Under the pieces are notes generated by a model. That model was not told where the DNA came from. It ran no database searches and saw only the letters and a program-made list of their open reading frames with translations. The position numbers and the translations under genes were made by a program. Of a stretch of 64,000 bases of DNA, positions 17,389 through 25,921 are shown in pieces (the stretch's first letter is position 1; the number at the start of each line of letters is the position of its first letter). The DNA is from Chthonomonadia bacterium (GTDB lineage Bacteria; Armatimonadota; HRBIN16), in NCBI GenBank assembly GCA_013314755.1, contig JABUFA010000013.1, forward strand, positions 30,808 to 94,807, in the 5' to 3' direction.

Positions 17389-18432
17389 ATGCTTGCGGCG
17401 GTACTGGAAGAACTGGGGCGGTTGGAACTGCGCGAACTGCCCGAACCGGAGATAGACGACGACTCCGCGTTGTTGCGCGTCGAGGCGGTGAGCATCTGCG
17501 GGTCGGACGTGCGCATCCTGCATCACGGCAATCCGCGCGTAAAGCCCCCGGCGATTATCGGGCATGAGGCAGCGGGAGTGGTAGTGAAGGTGGGGAAGAA
17601 CGTCACGCGCGTGAAGGAGGGCGACCGTGTGGCGATTGGCGCGGATGTGCCCTGTGGGCAGTGTCGCTGGTGTCGCAACGGGCTGGGCAATAACTGTGCG
17701 ATTAACTACGCGGTGGGCTATCAGATACCGGGCGCGTTTGCGCAGTACATGAAACTGCCCAAGCTTCTGCTGGACGAGGGTCCGGTGACGCGCATTCCCG
17801 ACAGCATGGACTTCGAGACCGCTGCGCTGGCGGAGCCGCTTGCCTGCGCCATCAACGGCATGGAGCTGGTAAACATGGGGCTGGGTAAGTCGGTGGTGAT
17901 TATCGGCTTGGGACCTATCGGGTGTATGCTGATTGACCTTGCCCGTGCGATGGGGGCGTCCAAAGTGATTGCCGTTCAACGCAGTAAGGCGAGGCTGGAG
18001 CTGGCACGCTTCTACGGAGCAGATGTGTACATCTGCTCGGAGGAAGAGGACGTGGTGGCGCGATGTGTAGAGGAAACAGGCGGTGAGGGACCCGATATCG
18101 TGATTACCGCCAGCGCGTCGGTGGAGGCACACGAACAGGCGATAGAGATGGTGGCGCATCGAGGATATGTGAACCTGTTCGGCGGCTTGCCAAAAGGCAC
18201 TCGCCCGATGAGCGTGTACTCCAACACGATTCACTATAAGGAATGCTTTGTGACCGGCTCGCACGGGTCGGTGCCGCGTCATCATGAGCTGGCGGTACAC
18301 CTGCTAGCGCAGGGCAGGGTGCGCGTGGCGCCGCTGATTACCCATCGTTTCCCCCTCTCTCAGATCCATCGCGCCTTCGAGGTGATGCAGAACCGCGAGG
18401 GCATGAAGGTAATGGTTCTGCCTCATGCGTAG
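17389..18432 (+). CDS. zinc-dependent medium-chain dehydrogenase, sorbitol/threonine dehydrogenase-like
   Basis: 347 residues with AGGAGG before the ATG. It has the catalytic zinc region (SICGSDVRILHHG, GHEAAGVV), the structural zinc loop (CGQCRWCRNGLGNNC) and an NAD-binding loop (VVIIGLGPIGCMLIDLARAM). It belongs to the same family as the preceding dehydrogenase but is clearly divergent from it. It is separated from that operon by the hairpin cluster and followed by a strong terminator. It probably acts on a polyol or sugar; the substrate is unknown. Confidence 0.9.
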   Translation: MLAAVLEELGRLELRELPEPEIDDDSALLRVEAVSICGSDVRILHHGNPRVKPPAIIGHEAAGVVVKVGKNVTRVKEGDRVAIGADVPCGQCRWCRNGLGNNCAINYAVGYQIPGAFAQYMKLPKLLLDEGPVTRIPDSMDFETAALAEPLACAINGMELVNMGLGKSVVIIGLGPIGCMLIDLARAMGASKVIAVQRSKARLELARFYGADVYICSEEEDVVARCVEETGGEGPDIVITASASVEAHEQAIEMVAHRGYVNLFGGLPKGTRPMSVYSNTIHYKECFVTGSHGSVPRHHELAVHLLAQGRVRVAPLITHRFPLSQIHRAFEVMQNREGMKVMVLPHA

Positions 18433-18443
18433 GGAAAGAAAAT

Positions 18444-18467
18444 GCCCCCGCCGGCTCCGGCGGGGGC
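18444..18467. terminator. hairpin terminator between convergent genes
   Basis: An 11-bp perfect stem (GCCCCCGCCGG and its complement) with a CT loop, lying between the stops of the dehydrogenase (18432) and the prepilin gene (18484). There is no U-tract, so a bidirectional role is inferred from position and strength. Confidence 0.75.
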
Positions 18468-18483
18468 GCGGATAACAGATGGA

Positions 18484-19308
18484 TTACCGCGGTGCGCGGT
18501 CTGGCGGCCATCCACTGGCGGGGATGGTCGTCCACTTGCGTCCATAGTTAATCAGCTTAGCATGTCCATCAAAGAAGACCGCATTGTAGCCCTGGGAGTG
18601 GTTGAAAATCGTGCGCCGCGCGGGGTCAGAGGCGTCAGCGCCATCCCAGCCGAACACGCCACGCTCGGTAAACAGGATGCGTTCCGAGAACCATTCGGAC
18701 CTTTCGCTGGGCAGTTCGTCGGTCAGGTCCTTGATTGTGCCATCAGGATACCGGACCATGGGAAAGCCGCTATTGCGGTGGTTGTATATCCAGTTGGGGA
18801 ACCACTGGTAGGACTGGGCGCCGTGAGCCATATTACGCTGGCTTGGATCCCGGTATTTGTCCGACGGGCAGTACCAGATGTTCTTGTTCTTCTGGTACGG
18901 ACCCAGCTGGACATGCATGAGCGTGCGATAGAACTCGAAGCCATAGGCACACCCTGTGTAATCAGGTCCGCCATCACCCGGATTGAACCCTACCCAGGCA
19001 CCGCCCGGCCAGCCCAGAGAAGGACCATGGTCGATGCACTGAGGGGTACCATAAGAGGAATAGGGATTCACATCCGGGTTTACTTCCCAGTTGCGTGGGC
19101 CGGGGTAAGTGCCCATGGGGAACTTCTCGTCATAGTCCTGCGAATACATGCGCACGGAGAGACCAATCTGCTTGAAGTTAGACAGGCAGGACGTCTGACG
19201 CGCTTTTTCTCGCGCCTGCGAGAACACGGGGAACAGGATAGCTGCCAGTATCGCAATAATCGCGATGACCACCAGCAGCTCAATGAGCGTAAAGCCCTTC
19301 TGTTTCAT
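18484..19308 (-). CDS. DUF1559 prepilin-type protein (H-X9-DG family)
   Basis: 274 residues, opening MKQKG then [19 protein letters not shown], with [17 protein letters not shown] following and [13 protein letters not shown] as the C-terminal H-X9-DG motif. An AAGGAGG ribosome-binding site precedes the ATG. It is the last gene of a three-gene operon (GntR/LacI-type regulator, small membrane protein, prepilin), 37 nt after the small protein. The family's cellular role is unknown; a pseudopilin-like surface or secretion component is the usual suggestion. Confidence 0.9.
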   Translation of the reverse strand: MKQKGFTLIELLVVIAIIAILAAILFPVFSQAREKARQTSCLSNFKQIGLSVRMYSQDYDEKFPMGTYPGPRNWEVNPDVNPYSSYGTPQCIDHGPSLGWPGGAWVGFNPGDGGPDYTGCAYGFEFYRTLMHVQLGPYQKNKNIWYCPSDKYRDPSQRNMAHGAQSYQWFPNWIYNHRNSGFPMVRYPDGTIKDLTDELPSERSEWFSERILFTERGVFGWDGADASDPARRTIFNHSQGYNAVFFDGHAKLINYGRKWTTIPASGWPPDRAPR

Positions 19309-19345
19309 GGATAACCCTCCTTTTTGAGATGTTTTTGTTTGGTTG

Positions 19346-19555
19346 TTAGCGCGGCGCGGGAGCGGTCGCCCCTGGCGGGGTCATCCCTCCCATCCTGCGC
19401 TGAAACTCCGCCTGTACATCCTGTGGAATCGGTGGTGGCTGTTCTGCCTTGCCGAACGGTCGTTTGCCGGTAGCCAGCATGTAGACGCCGCCGATAATCA
19501 GCAGGACAACCACAATCACCACGACTGCTACTGCGGGAGACACCTCACGCTTCAT
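19346..19555 (-). CDS. small single-helix membrane protein of the prepilin cassette
   Basis: 69 residues: basic MKREVSP, one transmembrane helix ([18 protein letters not shown]), then a Pro-rich tail with [15 protein letters not shown]. The VSP plus helix and the PPP..QD tail match the protein at 28090-28398 (NVSPIIVIV, PPPPTQD). Its start overlaps the regulator's stop (ATGA), indicating coupled translation. AAGGAG lies upstream, inside the regulator gene. It is the shortest of the three and lacks the GD[FW].KL.PE segment. Confidence 0.75.
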   Translation of the reverse strand: MKREVSPAVAVVVIVVVLLIIGGVYMLATGKRPFGKAEQPPPIPQDVQAEFQRRMGGMTPPGATAPAPR

Positions 19556-20700
19556 GAGCCATCACTCCTTCCTCTTTTTTTGTGAGCCGCATGTCGCAGA
19601 GTGCGCGGCTCGCGCCACAGAACGGGCACCGACAGGATATACGTGCGCGGGGTGGACTGCCTGCCGCTGAGCCATTCGTCCAGCACCTCCACCGCGATTT
19701 CGCCCAGTCGGGCAAAGTCGGGCTGAGAGGTGGGGAACGCCGGCTGGAAGAAACGCGAAGTTTCCAGGTCATCGAAGCCCACCACACAAACCTGCTCGGG
19801 CACGTTAACCCCTATCTTTTGCAGGGCGCGGATAATGGGCACAGCGGTGTTGTCCTCCCAAGCAATCAGGGCGTCTGGCTGTGGCGACAACTGCATCAGC
19901 CGAACCGCAATCTCTTCAGCAATCGAGCTACTGAGCATGTGCAATCGGTCGGTGAAGTCTATCCAGTTCAGGTAGCTCGGCGGTACGGCGATACCGGCGT
20001 CCTGCATCGCGGACAGCCAGCCTTCTCGTCGCTCGTGGATGGAGCGATGCAGACAGTCGGCGTTCAGATGCAGGAAGGCAATGCGGCGACGCCCATGTGC
20101 CAGCAGTGCCTGCGTCATCTCGTAGCCCAGCCGGTAGTTGTCAAACAACACCATCGGACGCTGCCATTCCTCGTAGCCGATGTCGAACAGCACGATGGGC
20201 ACCTCGCGCCAGCGACGGAGCAGGTAGTCCTGAGACAGCTGAGAGCGGAAGCGCGTAACCGGATAGAGGATGACTCCCTGCGCACCCGCCTGCAGGTGCT
20301 GTTCCACCAGCTCCTCTTCGTGGCGCACGTCATCTTCAGAGCTTGCCATCAGCAGCTGATAGCCCCGCTGACGCGCTCGCCGCTCGATGCCGTAGTACGC
20401 CCGCAGGACCAGCGAGGCATTTGAGCGCGGAGCGATAAAGCTGATCAGGCGCGTTCGGGTGGTTGTGGTGGGCGCCGAACGCAGGTAGACACCGCTACCC
20501 TGCCGCGACTCCACCAGTCCCTCCGCTTCCAACAGAGCAATCGCCTTGGCGATGGTCGGACGGCTGACGCCCAGCATCTTCTGCAGTTCGAACTGCGTGG
20601 GCAGTCGGTCGCCTATCTTCACATCGGGGCGGCTGATCCACTCCGCTTTGATGCGCTCGGCTAACAGCACGTATGTCGGCAACCGTTTCAGGGCGCTCAT
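19552..20700 (-). CDS. GntR-type HTH / LacI-type sensor regulator (AraR-like)
   Basis: 382 residues. A winged GntR helix-turn-helix lies at about residues 10-75 (IGDRLPTQFELQKMLGVSRP). A LacI/periplasmic-binding-like effector domain follows (LISFIAPRSN, QGVILYPVTRF, VCVVGFDDLETSRFF). This is the AraR arrangement. The ATG at 20698-20700 is preferred because the upstream in-frame ATGs fall in or before the promoter -10 region. It heads the operon with the small membrane protein and prepilin. It probably represses its own operon in the absence of a sugar. Confidence 0.9.
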   Translation of the reverse strand: MSALKRLPTYVLLAERIKAEWISRPDVKIGDRLPTQFELQKMLGVSRPTIAKAIALLEAEGLVESRQGSGVYLRSAPTTTTRTRLISFIAPRSNASLVLRAYYGIERRARQRGYQLLMASSEDDVRHEEELVEQHLQAGAQGVILYPVTRFRSQLSQDYLLRRWREVPIVLFDIGYEEWQRPMVLFDNYRLGYEMTQALLAHGRRRIAFLHLNADCLHRSIHERREGWLSAMQDAGIAVPPSYLNWIDFTDRLHMLSSSIAEEIAVRLMQLSPQPDALIAWEDNTAVPIIRALQKIGVNVPEQVCVVGFDDLETSRFFQPAFPTSQPDFARLGEIAVEVLDEWLSGRQSTPRTYILSVPVLWREPRTLRHAAHKKRGRSDGS

Positions 20701-20709
20701 GGTGCTCCC

Positions 20710-20738
20710 ATTGTAAATCATGCTTTCAAATTTGTCAA
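20710..20738 (-). promoter_or_regulatory. sigma-70 promoter of cassette 2, almost leaderless
   Basis: On the minus strand TTGACA (complement of 20733-20738), a 17-nt spacer and TACAAT (complement of 20710-20715). Only nine bases separate the -10 from the ATG, so the expected mRNA begins about two to four bases before the start codon. The spacer contains the palindrome CAAATTTG inside imperfect ATGCTT/AAGCAT arms, a possible operator. Confidence 0.75.
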
Positions 20739-20870
20739 GCATTTTTGTTCCGACTGTAGAAAAAATTCATGGCTCAGGACCCGATATCATGCTAAACGAA
20801 GTGGAGTCAGCCATTTTTTAGATTCTTCACCCACATAAGTAGATTGACAAGAAACGGAAACGCGTACATC

Positions 20871-20899
20871 TTGACGTTCGCCACAAGTTGTGGTACATT
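20871..20899 (+). promoter_or_regulatory. promoter of tRNA-Thr
   Basis: TTGACG (20871-20876), a 17-nt spacer and TACATT (20894-20899), 11 nt before the tRNA 5' end. The kinase gene follows the tRNA by 40 nt and may share this promoter. Confidence 0.65.
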
Positions 20900-20910
20900 C
20901 CATATCGCGA

Positions 20911-20986
20911 GCCGACGTAGCTCAACAGGCAGAGCAGCGGTCTTGTAAACCGCAGGTTAGGGGTTCGAGTCCCCTCGTCGGCTCCA
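20911..20986 (+). tRNA. tRNA-Thr (anticodon UGU)
   Basis: A 76-nt cloverleaf with a GCCGACG/CGTCGGC acceptor stem, D-arm GCTC/GAGC and anticodon stem GCGGT/ACCGC. The loop CTTGTAA gives anticodon TGT. The T-arm is AGGGG TTCGAGT CCCCT, and CCA is encoded. Confidence 0.97.
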
Positions 20987-21026
20987 GCGGCACCCCGATG
21001 TCCGCGTCAGCGGAAAGGAGCATTCA

Positions 21027-22778
21027 GTGACGGTCGGCGCACGGGTGGGCAAATATCTCATCCTCCGCGAGATTGGCGGGGGCGGAATGGCGCAGGTGTT
21101 CGAGGCGGAAGACCAGACCATCGGAAGGAAGGTGGCGCTGAAGGTTCTGGCAATTCCCCCCGCTGTGCCCGAAGCCGAAAAGTCTCTCCTCATCGAGCGG
21201 TTCCAGCAGGAAGCACGCGCCGCAGGGAACCTTTCCCATACTAATGTGGTGACCCTGTACGAGGTCGGCGAGGAAAACGGGGCGCATTATATTGCGATGG
21301 AACTGCTGGAAGGCAACACCCTGCGCGAACTGCTTCGGAAACAACACCGATTGCCCGTTGACCAGGCGCTGTACATTCTCCTGCAGGTCGCACGTGCGCT
21401 GGATTACGCCCACAGGCAGGGAGTGATTCACCGCGCGGTAAAGCCAGATAACATCGTGGTTACTCCCGAAGGGCTGGTCAAGGTCACCGATTTCGGTATC
21501 GCCCGGGCAGCAAACGACCTGTTACGCACGCAAAAAGGAGTGCTTCTCAGCTCACCGGCGTACCTGTCGCCGGAGCAAATCCTCGGCGAGCCGGTAGACC
21601 ATCGCACCGACATCTTCTCGTTAGGCATCACAGCGTACGAACTGCTCACCGGGCGCCACCCGTTCGACGCGCCCACCGCTACCGCAATCATGCACCGCAT
21701 CGTAACCGACAGCCCCGATCCCGCTCCCGAACTGCCACACTCTGCGCAGGCGATACTGCAACGTGCCATGGCGAAAGAGCGCGAGGCGCGACCCTCTTCT
21801 GCCGTTGCGATGATAGAAGAGCTGACCTCGGTCTATTATGGCACTGCGGTGGTATCGCCAGAGGCGCGGATGACGTTACCGACCACGCATCGCGAAAAGG
21901 AGAGAATACCGATGAGCACCCATTCAATCCGTCCACACCGTTCATTTCGCCCGCTGTGGTGGGCAGGGATACTGGTCCTTGTGCTGGCGGTGGGTGGATT
22001 CATGGCGTGGCGTTTATGGACACCCCCGGCGGAACAGTTTGGCGTGCGAATTGTGGACGTTGGCGAAGCGTCTTCAGGCACGCCTACCGTCGCAACCAAT
22101 TTCGCGTTGAATGATTTCGAACTGAGCCCGGGTTCGTGGCAGGCAGAGACCGAAGGTCTGCGGCTGGAGCGAGCACGTGGCGGCGCCAGTCAGGCGGCAT
22201 ACTGGCTGAAGGTGAGCGGCGTTCGGCTGGAGGCGGGCGAGCAGGCGTCTATCTCCTGTCTGCCTGAAACACGTGACTGGTCGCGCTTTGGCGGCATCAT
22301 CTCGCTGGATGTACTGGTTCCCGGCACCGCTCCGCCCGACCTGCGCGTGCAGATAGAGGTGGAGGATTCCACAGGTGGTCTGCAGGCGATGCCCGGCGAT
22401 GGAGTGATGCTGGCGCCCGGCAGATGGTCCGCTATCACGTGGAACGCGGGACCTGTGGCAAAAGATGTGGCACGTTTGCGGATAAAGCTGGTCTGTGGGC
22501 AGACGCCCTATCGCGGTTACTTTGGCATTGACCATGTGCGGGCGCAGGGGACAGCGCCGTCTGCGGCAGCTTTGCGCTACAAGGTGCGCATCGGTCCCTT
22601 CACCGATAACGCCTCCTTAGAGCGAGAGACGGCGCGGCTCAAGTCGCTGGGCAAGTCGCCCTTCCCCGTGCGCGAGGGCGAGAAACGATACCTGCAGGTC
22701 GGCGCCTTCACCACCAGAGAGTCCGCCCAGCGCGAGCTGGATATGCTGGTGTCGCAGGGGTATAAAGAGGTGCGGTAG
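21027..22778 (+). CDS. Ser/Thr kinase-like membrane protein with C-terminal SPOR domain; HRD aspartate missing
   Basis: 583 residues from GTG 21027 (AAAGGAG upstream). Residues about 9-270 form a Hanks-type kinase fold: glycine loop GGGGMAQV, K39 in VALKVL, DFG at 155-157 and SPAYLSPEQ. The catalytic loop reads HRAVKPDN, with Ala137 where the catalytic Asp is expected, so it may be a pseudokinase. One transmembrane helix follows (about 309-331), then a beta-rich extracytoplasmic domain. A SPOR-like C-terminus comes last (YKVRIGPFTDNASLERET; YLQVGAFTTRESAQRELDML), which in other proteins binds denuded peptidoglycan. This suggests envelope or septum sensing. Genes for a GH127-like and a GH99-like protein follow closely. 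Confidence 0.85.
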   Translation: MTVGARVGKYLILREIGGGGMAQVFEAEDQTIGRKVALKVLAIPPAVPEAEKSLLIERFQQEARAAGNLSHTNVVTLYEVGEENGAHYIAMELLEGNTLRELLRKQHRLPVDQALYILLQVARALDYAHRQGVIHRAVKPDNIVVTPEGLVKVTDFGIARAANDLLRTQKGVLLSSPAYLSPEQILGEPVDHRTDIFSLGITAYELLTGRHPFDAPTATAIMHRIVTDSPDPAPELPHSAQAILQRAMAKEREARPSSAVAMIEELTSVYYGTAVVSPEARMTLPTTHREKERIPMSTHSIRPHRSFRPLWWAGILVLVLAVGGFMAWRLWTPPAEQFGVRIVDVGEASSGTPTVATNFALNDFELSPGSWQAETEGLRLERARGGASQAAYWLKVSGVRLEAGEQASISCLPETRDWSRFGGIISLDVLVPGTAPPDLRVQIEVEDSTGGLQAMPGDGVMLAPGRWSAITWNAGPVAKDVARLRIKLVCGQTPYRGYFGIDHVRAQGTAPSAAALRYKVRIGPFTDNASLERETARLKSLGKSPFPVREGEKRYLQVGAFTTRESAQRELDMLVSQGYKEVR

Positions 22779-22812
22779 TGGTTCCTCCGCCGTGAAGAAT
22801 GCAGAGGTGAGC

Positions 22813-24549
22813 ATGGCAGGCATACATCCTTTTGACCTTCAAGCACGGGTAGAACTGGGTATCCGTAACCTGACCGCACTGCTTGATACCAGCAGACCCG
22901 GGCAGATGTACTTTCTGATAAACTGGAGAACTCGTCCGCCTCGCGCTGACCACTGTCTGTGGGATTGTGGTGACGGAAGTGGACGCCATATCGACGCGCT
23001 GACGCTGGCGCGCATCATGGTCAAAAAGGGTTCGCCCGAATCGCAGAGGTCAAAAGAAGAGGAAGCGATAGAGCGATGGATGTTCCAGTTGCTGGGAGAA
23101 GATGGGCTGTCATGGTTGCCAAACGAACCCTGGGCGGAGCCTTGGGGAACAAACGTCCTGCTTGTGGATTGGCATCGAGGGGAGAGGGCAGCGGAAATCA
23201 GCTGGGCGCAACGGGGCACACTTCTGGCACTGGTCAGCCGCTACCGTGCTACTGGAGAATCTCTCTACCTTCGCCACGCCAAACGGATGGTGGACGCACT
23301 ACTTGCGGTAGCCATGCGTCATCCTGATGGACTGTTTTACCCGGAAGGCTATTACAGACCCGGCGGCTGGAGATACCAGCAACCACACTTACACCCTGGC
23401 ATCGAAGAATACAACGCGGCTGTGGCAATCGCTTCCGTTCGGTTATACGAAGCCAGTGGCTATGAACCTGCACTGAATCTGGCAAAAGGCTTGATAGATT
23501 TTGCTCTGCGCCATGCCACAGGATACACTCCCGATGGTGCGTTCCGCCCACCACAGGGAGATCTGGAGGGACATTTCCATACGCGCACCAATTTCATTTT
23601 GAGCGTGCTGAAGCTGGGATTGGTTCTGAAGCAGGGCGATTACATCGACTGGGCGAGGCAGTATTATGAGCACGCCAAAACATACGGCACAGATTTCGGA
23701 TGGTTTCCAGAAGGTCTGTTCCTCCGCCATGGCGAGGTCTGTTGTTTTACCGATATGATTGAAATGGCGCTCCTGCTGGCAAAACATGTCTCTCCCCACT
23801 ACTATGCGGATGCCGAACGCTTCGGCAGGAATCAACTGCTGGAGAGCCAGTTTCTTTCTCTGGAACGTCTGCAACAGGCTGTGGAGCGCATCGCGGAGAA
23901 CGACGAGCCACCTCCCTGGGATGGGCGATTTTCACGCTATGCAGGTGTTACCGAGAGCCAGTTTGGCGGCTTTGCTTCACGCAGCACGTTAAACGATGCT
24001 TTCCACCTGGATGCGCCTGCGTTGATGCAGTGTTGCAACGCCGCAGGAGTGCGCGCTCTCTATGATTTATGGCGATATGCTCTGGACGAGACGTTTTCTG
24101 AGGGAGCCCTGCAGGTGACAGTACACCTGCGCTTTAGCGTGGAATCCCCTTCTGTACGGGTGGTAAGCTATGAGCCGCGCGAGGGACGAATAGACATTCA
24201 CACCAGGCGCCCATGCCGCGTACTGGTGCGGCTGCCTGCAGGGGTAGAACAGGCACGGGTAAAGCCGACAGAAAGACCAGTATACGAGCTGCAGGCGCAA
24301 AATGGGTACATCAGCATGACTCTGCAGGAGCATGAAACGGTGTCTGTGCACTATCCTCTGCCTGAGCGCATAGCACATTATGAGGTGGGCACATCGGAGC
24401 GACCGCTGCGCTGTACGGGATACTGGCGGGGCGAGACGCTGATGCGAGTAGAGCCTGCAGGGCTTTACTATCCGTTGTATCAGCGTTCGTCAGACCTCGA
24501 ACCTGCCCAGCCAGCATTGCCTGCAGGCAATCCGATAGAATCCCTGTAG
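22813..24549 (+). CDS. (alpha/alpha) barrel protein resembling GH127-type beta-L-arabinofuranosidases
   Basis: 578 residues from the ATG at 22813 (GAGGTGAGC upstream; an in-frame GTG at 22792 lacks a ribosome-binding site). Long alternating helices suggest an (alpha/alpha) toroid, followed by beta-rich C-terminal domains. Two cysteine-containing motifs, GEVCCFTDMIEMALLL and ALMQCCNAAGVRALYDLW, recall the zinc-binding cysteines of the DUF1680/GH127 family, but the assignment is by eye. There is no signal peptide. It begins 34 nt after the kinase-like gene and 25 nt before the GH99-like gene. It probably acts on oligosaccharides in the cytoplasm. Confidence 0.6.
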   Translation: MAGIHPFDLQARVELGIRNLTALLDTSRPGQMYFLINWRTRPPRADHCLWDCGDGSGRHIDALTLARIMVKKGSPESQRSKEEEAIERWMFQLLGEDGLSWLPNEPWAEPWGTNVLLVDWHRGERAAEISWAQRGTLLALVSRYRATGESLYLRHAKRMVDALLAVAMRHPDGLFYPEGYYRPGGWRYQQPHLHPGIEEYNAAVAIASVRLYEASGYEPALNLAKGLIDFALRHATGYTPDGAFRPPQGDLEGHFHTRTNFILSVLKLGLVLKQGDYIDWARQYYEHAKTYGTDFGWFPEGLFLRHGEVCCFTDMIEMALLLAKHVSPHYYADAERFGRNQLLESQFLSLERLQQAVERIAENDEPPPWDGRFSRYAGVTESQFGGFASRSTLNDAFHLDAPALMQCCNAAGVRALYDLWRYALDETFSEGALQVTVHLRFSVESPSVRVVSYEPREGRIDIHTRRPCRVLVRLPAGVEQARVKPTERPVYELQAQNGYISMTLQEHETVSVHYPLPERIAHYEVGTSERPLRCTGYWRGETLMRVEPAGLYYPLYQRSSDLEPAQPALPAGNPIESL

Positions 24550-24574
24550 CAACAAAAAACGAGGAGCATACACC

Positions 24575-25786
24575 ATGGAAGCGGAACCAACCTATCGCCT
24601 GCCCGACGACCTGTACCGGCTGGTAAACCCGGATCTGATTTATCGCCCGAAAGACCTGGTGGTTGCCTGCTACACCTTTCCACACTATCATCGTTCTGCG
24701 CTGAACGACAGATTATACGGAGAGGGCTGGACAGAGTACGTGTTAATGCGGGGTGCTCGTCCCTGGTTTCCCGGTCACGACCAGCCGCGCACGCCACTGC
24801 TCGGCGAGCTGGACGAACGCCAGCCTTCTACCTGGGAGCGATATATTGACCTTGCCACCGGCGCGGGTATCAACGTCTTTATCTTTGACTGGTACTGGTA
24901 TGCGGGGATGCCTGCACTGCATGAGGCGCTGGAGGAAGGTTTTTTAGGGGCACGAAATCGCGACAGGATGCAGTTTGCAGTAATGTGGGTGAACCATTCA
25001 TGGGCGTACTGGTTCCCAACAGTGGGAACGGAGCCACGTGACGAGTGGGGAGTTGGGTGGGAACCGCTTTACGACGCTCCTGAAAGCGCCGAAGAGGTGT
25101 GGCGCAGTTTAACCTATATCATTGCGCGCTACTTCCATCTGAACTACTGGAAGATCGAGGGAAAACCGGTGCTGCCCATCTGGGATGCTTCTCGGCTCAT
25201 CCGAGCGTTCGGGATGGAGGGAACTCGAAACCTGCTGGATGAGCTTCGGGCTTTTGCACAACGGTTAGGTCACGAGGGCATACATTTTCATGCGGTGTGC
25301 CATGAGGGAGGTATGCAGGAAGCAAAGCACCATCTCGTTGAGATAGGCGTAGACAGCTATGGGCTTTACAACACCATCGCCGAAGCATCAGGCTGGCGCC
25401 CCCGCGAGGAAGAAATCCTGGATTGTCGGGTACTCGCTGCCGATGTGGTAACGAAGGTATGGCACGCCCTGGACAATCTCCAACCGTTACCTTGCTTTCC
25501 GACCATCAGCCCGGGGTGCGATGGTAGCCCCCGTTTTGCCATGCCCGAACGCCCCACCCAGCCTGACCGCCATAAATGGCCAGGCACGGTCATTGCTATC
25601 AATGACCATCCACATGTGTTCGAGGCGCTGGCGCGTGCGGCGCTTGGTTACCTCAATGCCCGTCCCAATCTGCCTCCTGTGCTGCTCATCGGCAGCTGGA
25701 ATGAGTGGACCGAGGGACACTACCTCCTGCCGGATACCCGGTATGGCTTTGGTATGTTGCGGGCGCTTGCTCGTGCACTGCAATAG
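24575..25786 (+). CDS. GH99-like / WbsX-type domain protein
   Basis: 403 residues. The C-terminal WNEWTEGHYLLPD and the N-terminal VVACYTFPHYH and GINVFIFDWYWY segments are characteristic of the WbsX/GH99-like TIM-barrel family (PF14307), whose members occur in polysaccharide clusters as putative glycosidases or glycosyltransferases. No signal peptide is seen. It is likely co-transcribed with the GH127-like gene. A promoter for the next regulator lies just downstream. The substrate and direction of reaction are unknown. Confidence 0.75.
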   Translation: MEAEPTYRLPDDLYRLVNPDLIYRPKDLVVACYTFPHYHRSALNDRLYGEGWTEYVLMRGARPWFPGHDQPRTPLLGELDERQPSTWERYIDLATGAGINVFIFDWYWYAGMPALHEALEEGFLGARNRDRMQFAVMWVNHSWAYWFPTVGTEPRDEWGVGWEPLYDAPESAEEVWRSLTYIIARYFHLNYWKIEGKPVLPIWDASRLIRAFGMEGTRNLLDELRAFAQRLGHEGIHFHAVCHEGGMQEAKHHLVEIGVDSYGLYNTIAEASGWRPREEEILDCRVLAADVVTKVWHALDNLQPLPCFPTISPGCDGSPRFAMPERPTQPDRHKWPGTVIAINDHPHVFEALARAALGYLNARPNLPPVLLIGSWNEWTEGHYLLPDTRYGFGMLRALARALQ

Positions 25787-25867
25787 CAAGCGAAGCACCG
25801 GCGGCGATTAGAGGTTCTTCTGGCAGGCGTATTTTCTTTATAAATTTGGTACACTACCAGAAACCAC

Positions 25868-25896
25868 TTGACAACTTTGGTATTAGGTAGTATATT
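25868..25896 (+). promoter_or_regulatory. sigma-70 promoter of cassette 3
   Basis: TTGACA (25868-25873), a 17-nt spacer and TATATT (25891-25896). The -10 lies inside AGTATATTACT, a short palindrome that could be an operator. TTTGGTA occurs both upstream of the -35 and in the spacer. The TTG at 25868 is thus a -35 and not a start codon. Confidence 0.8.
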
Positions 25897-25921
25897 ACTT
25901 GTAGACCACAGGTGCATGAAA

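Noticed and set aside
20701..20742. Upstream in-frame start codons for the cassette 2 regulator
   Set aside because: They fall within the promoter before the predicted transcription start; the HTH domain begins right after the ATG at 20698-20700.
25868..25921. TTG at 25868 as the start of the cassette 3 regulator (and likewise TTG at 13461 for the RpiR gene)
   Set aside because: Both TTG codons are the first bases of TTGACA -35 boxes with well-spaced -10 boxes downstream, so they lie upstream of transcription.
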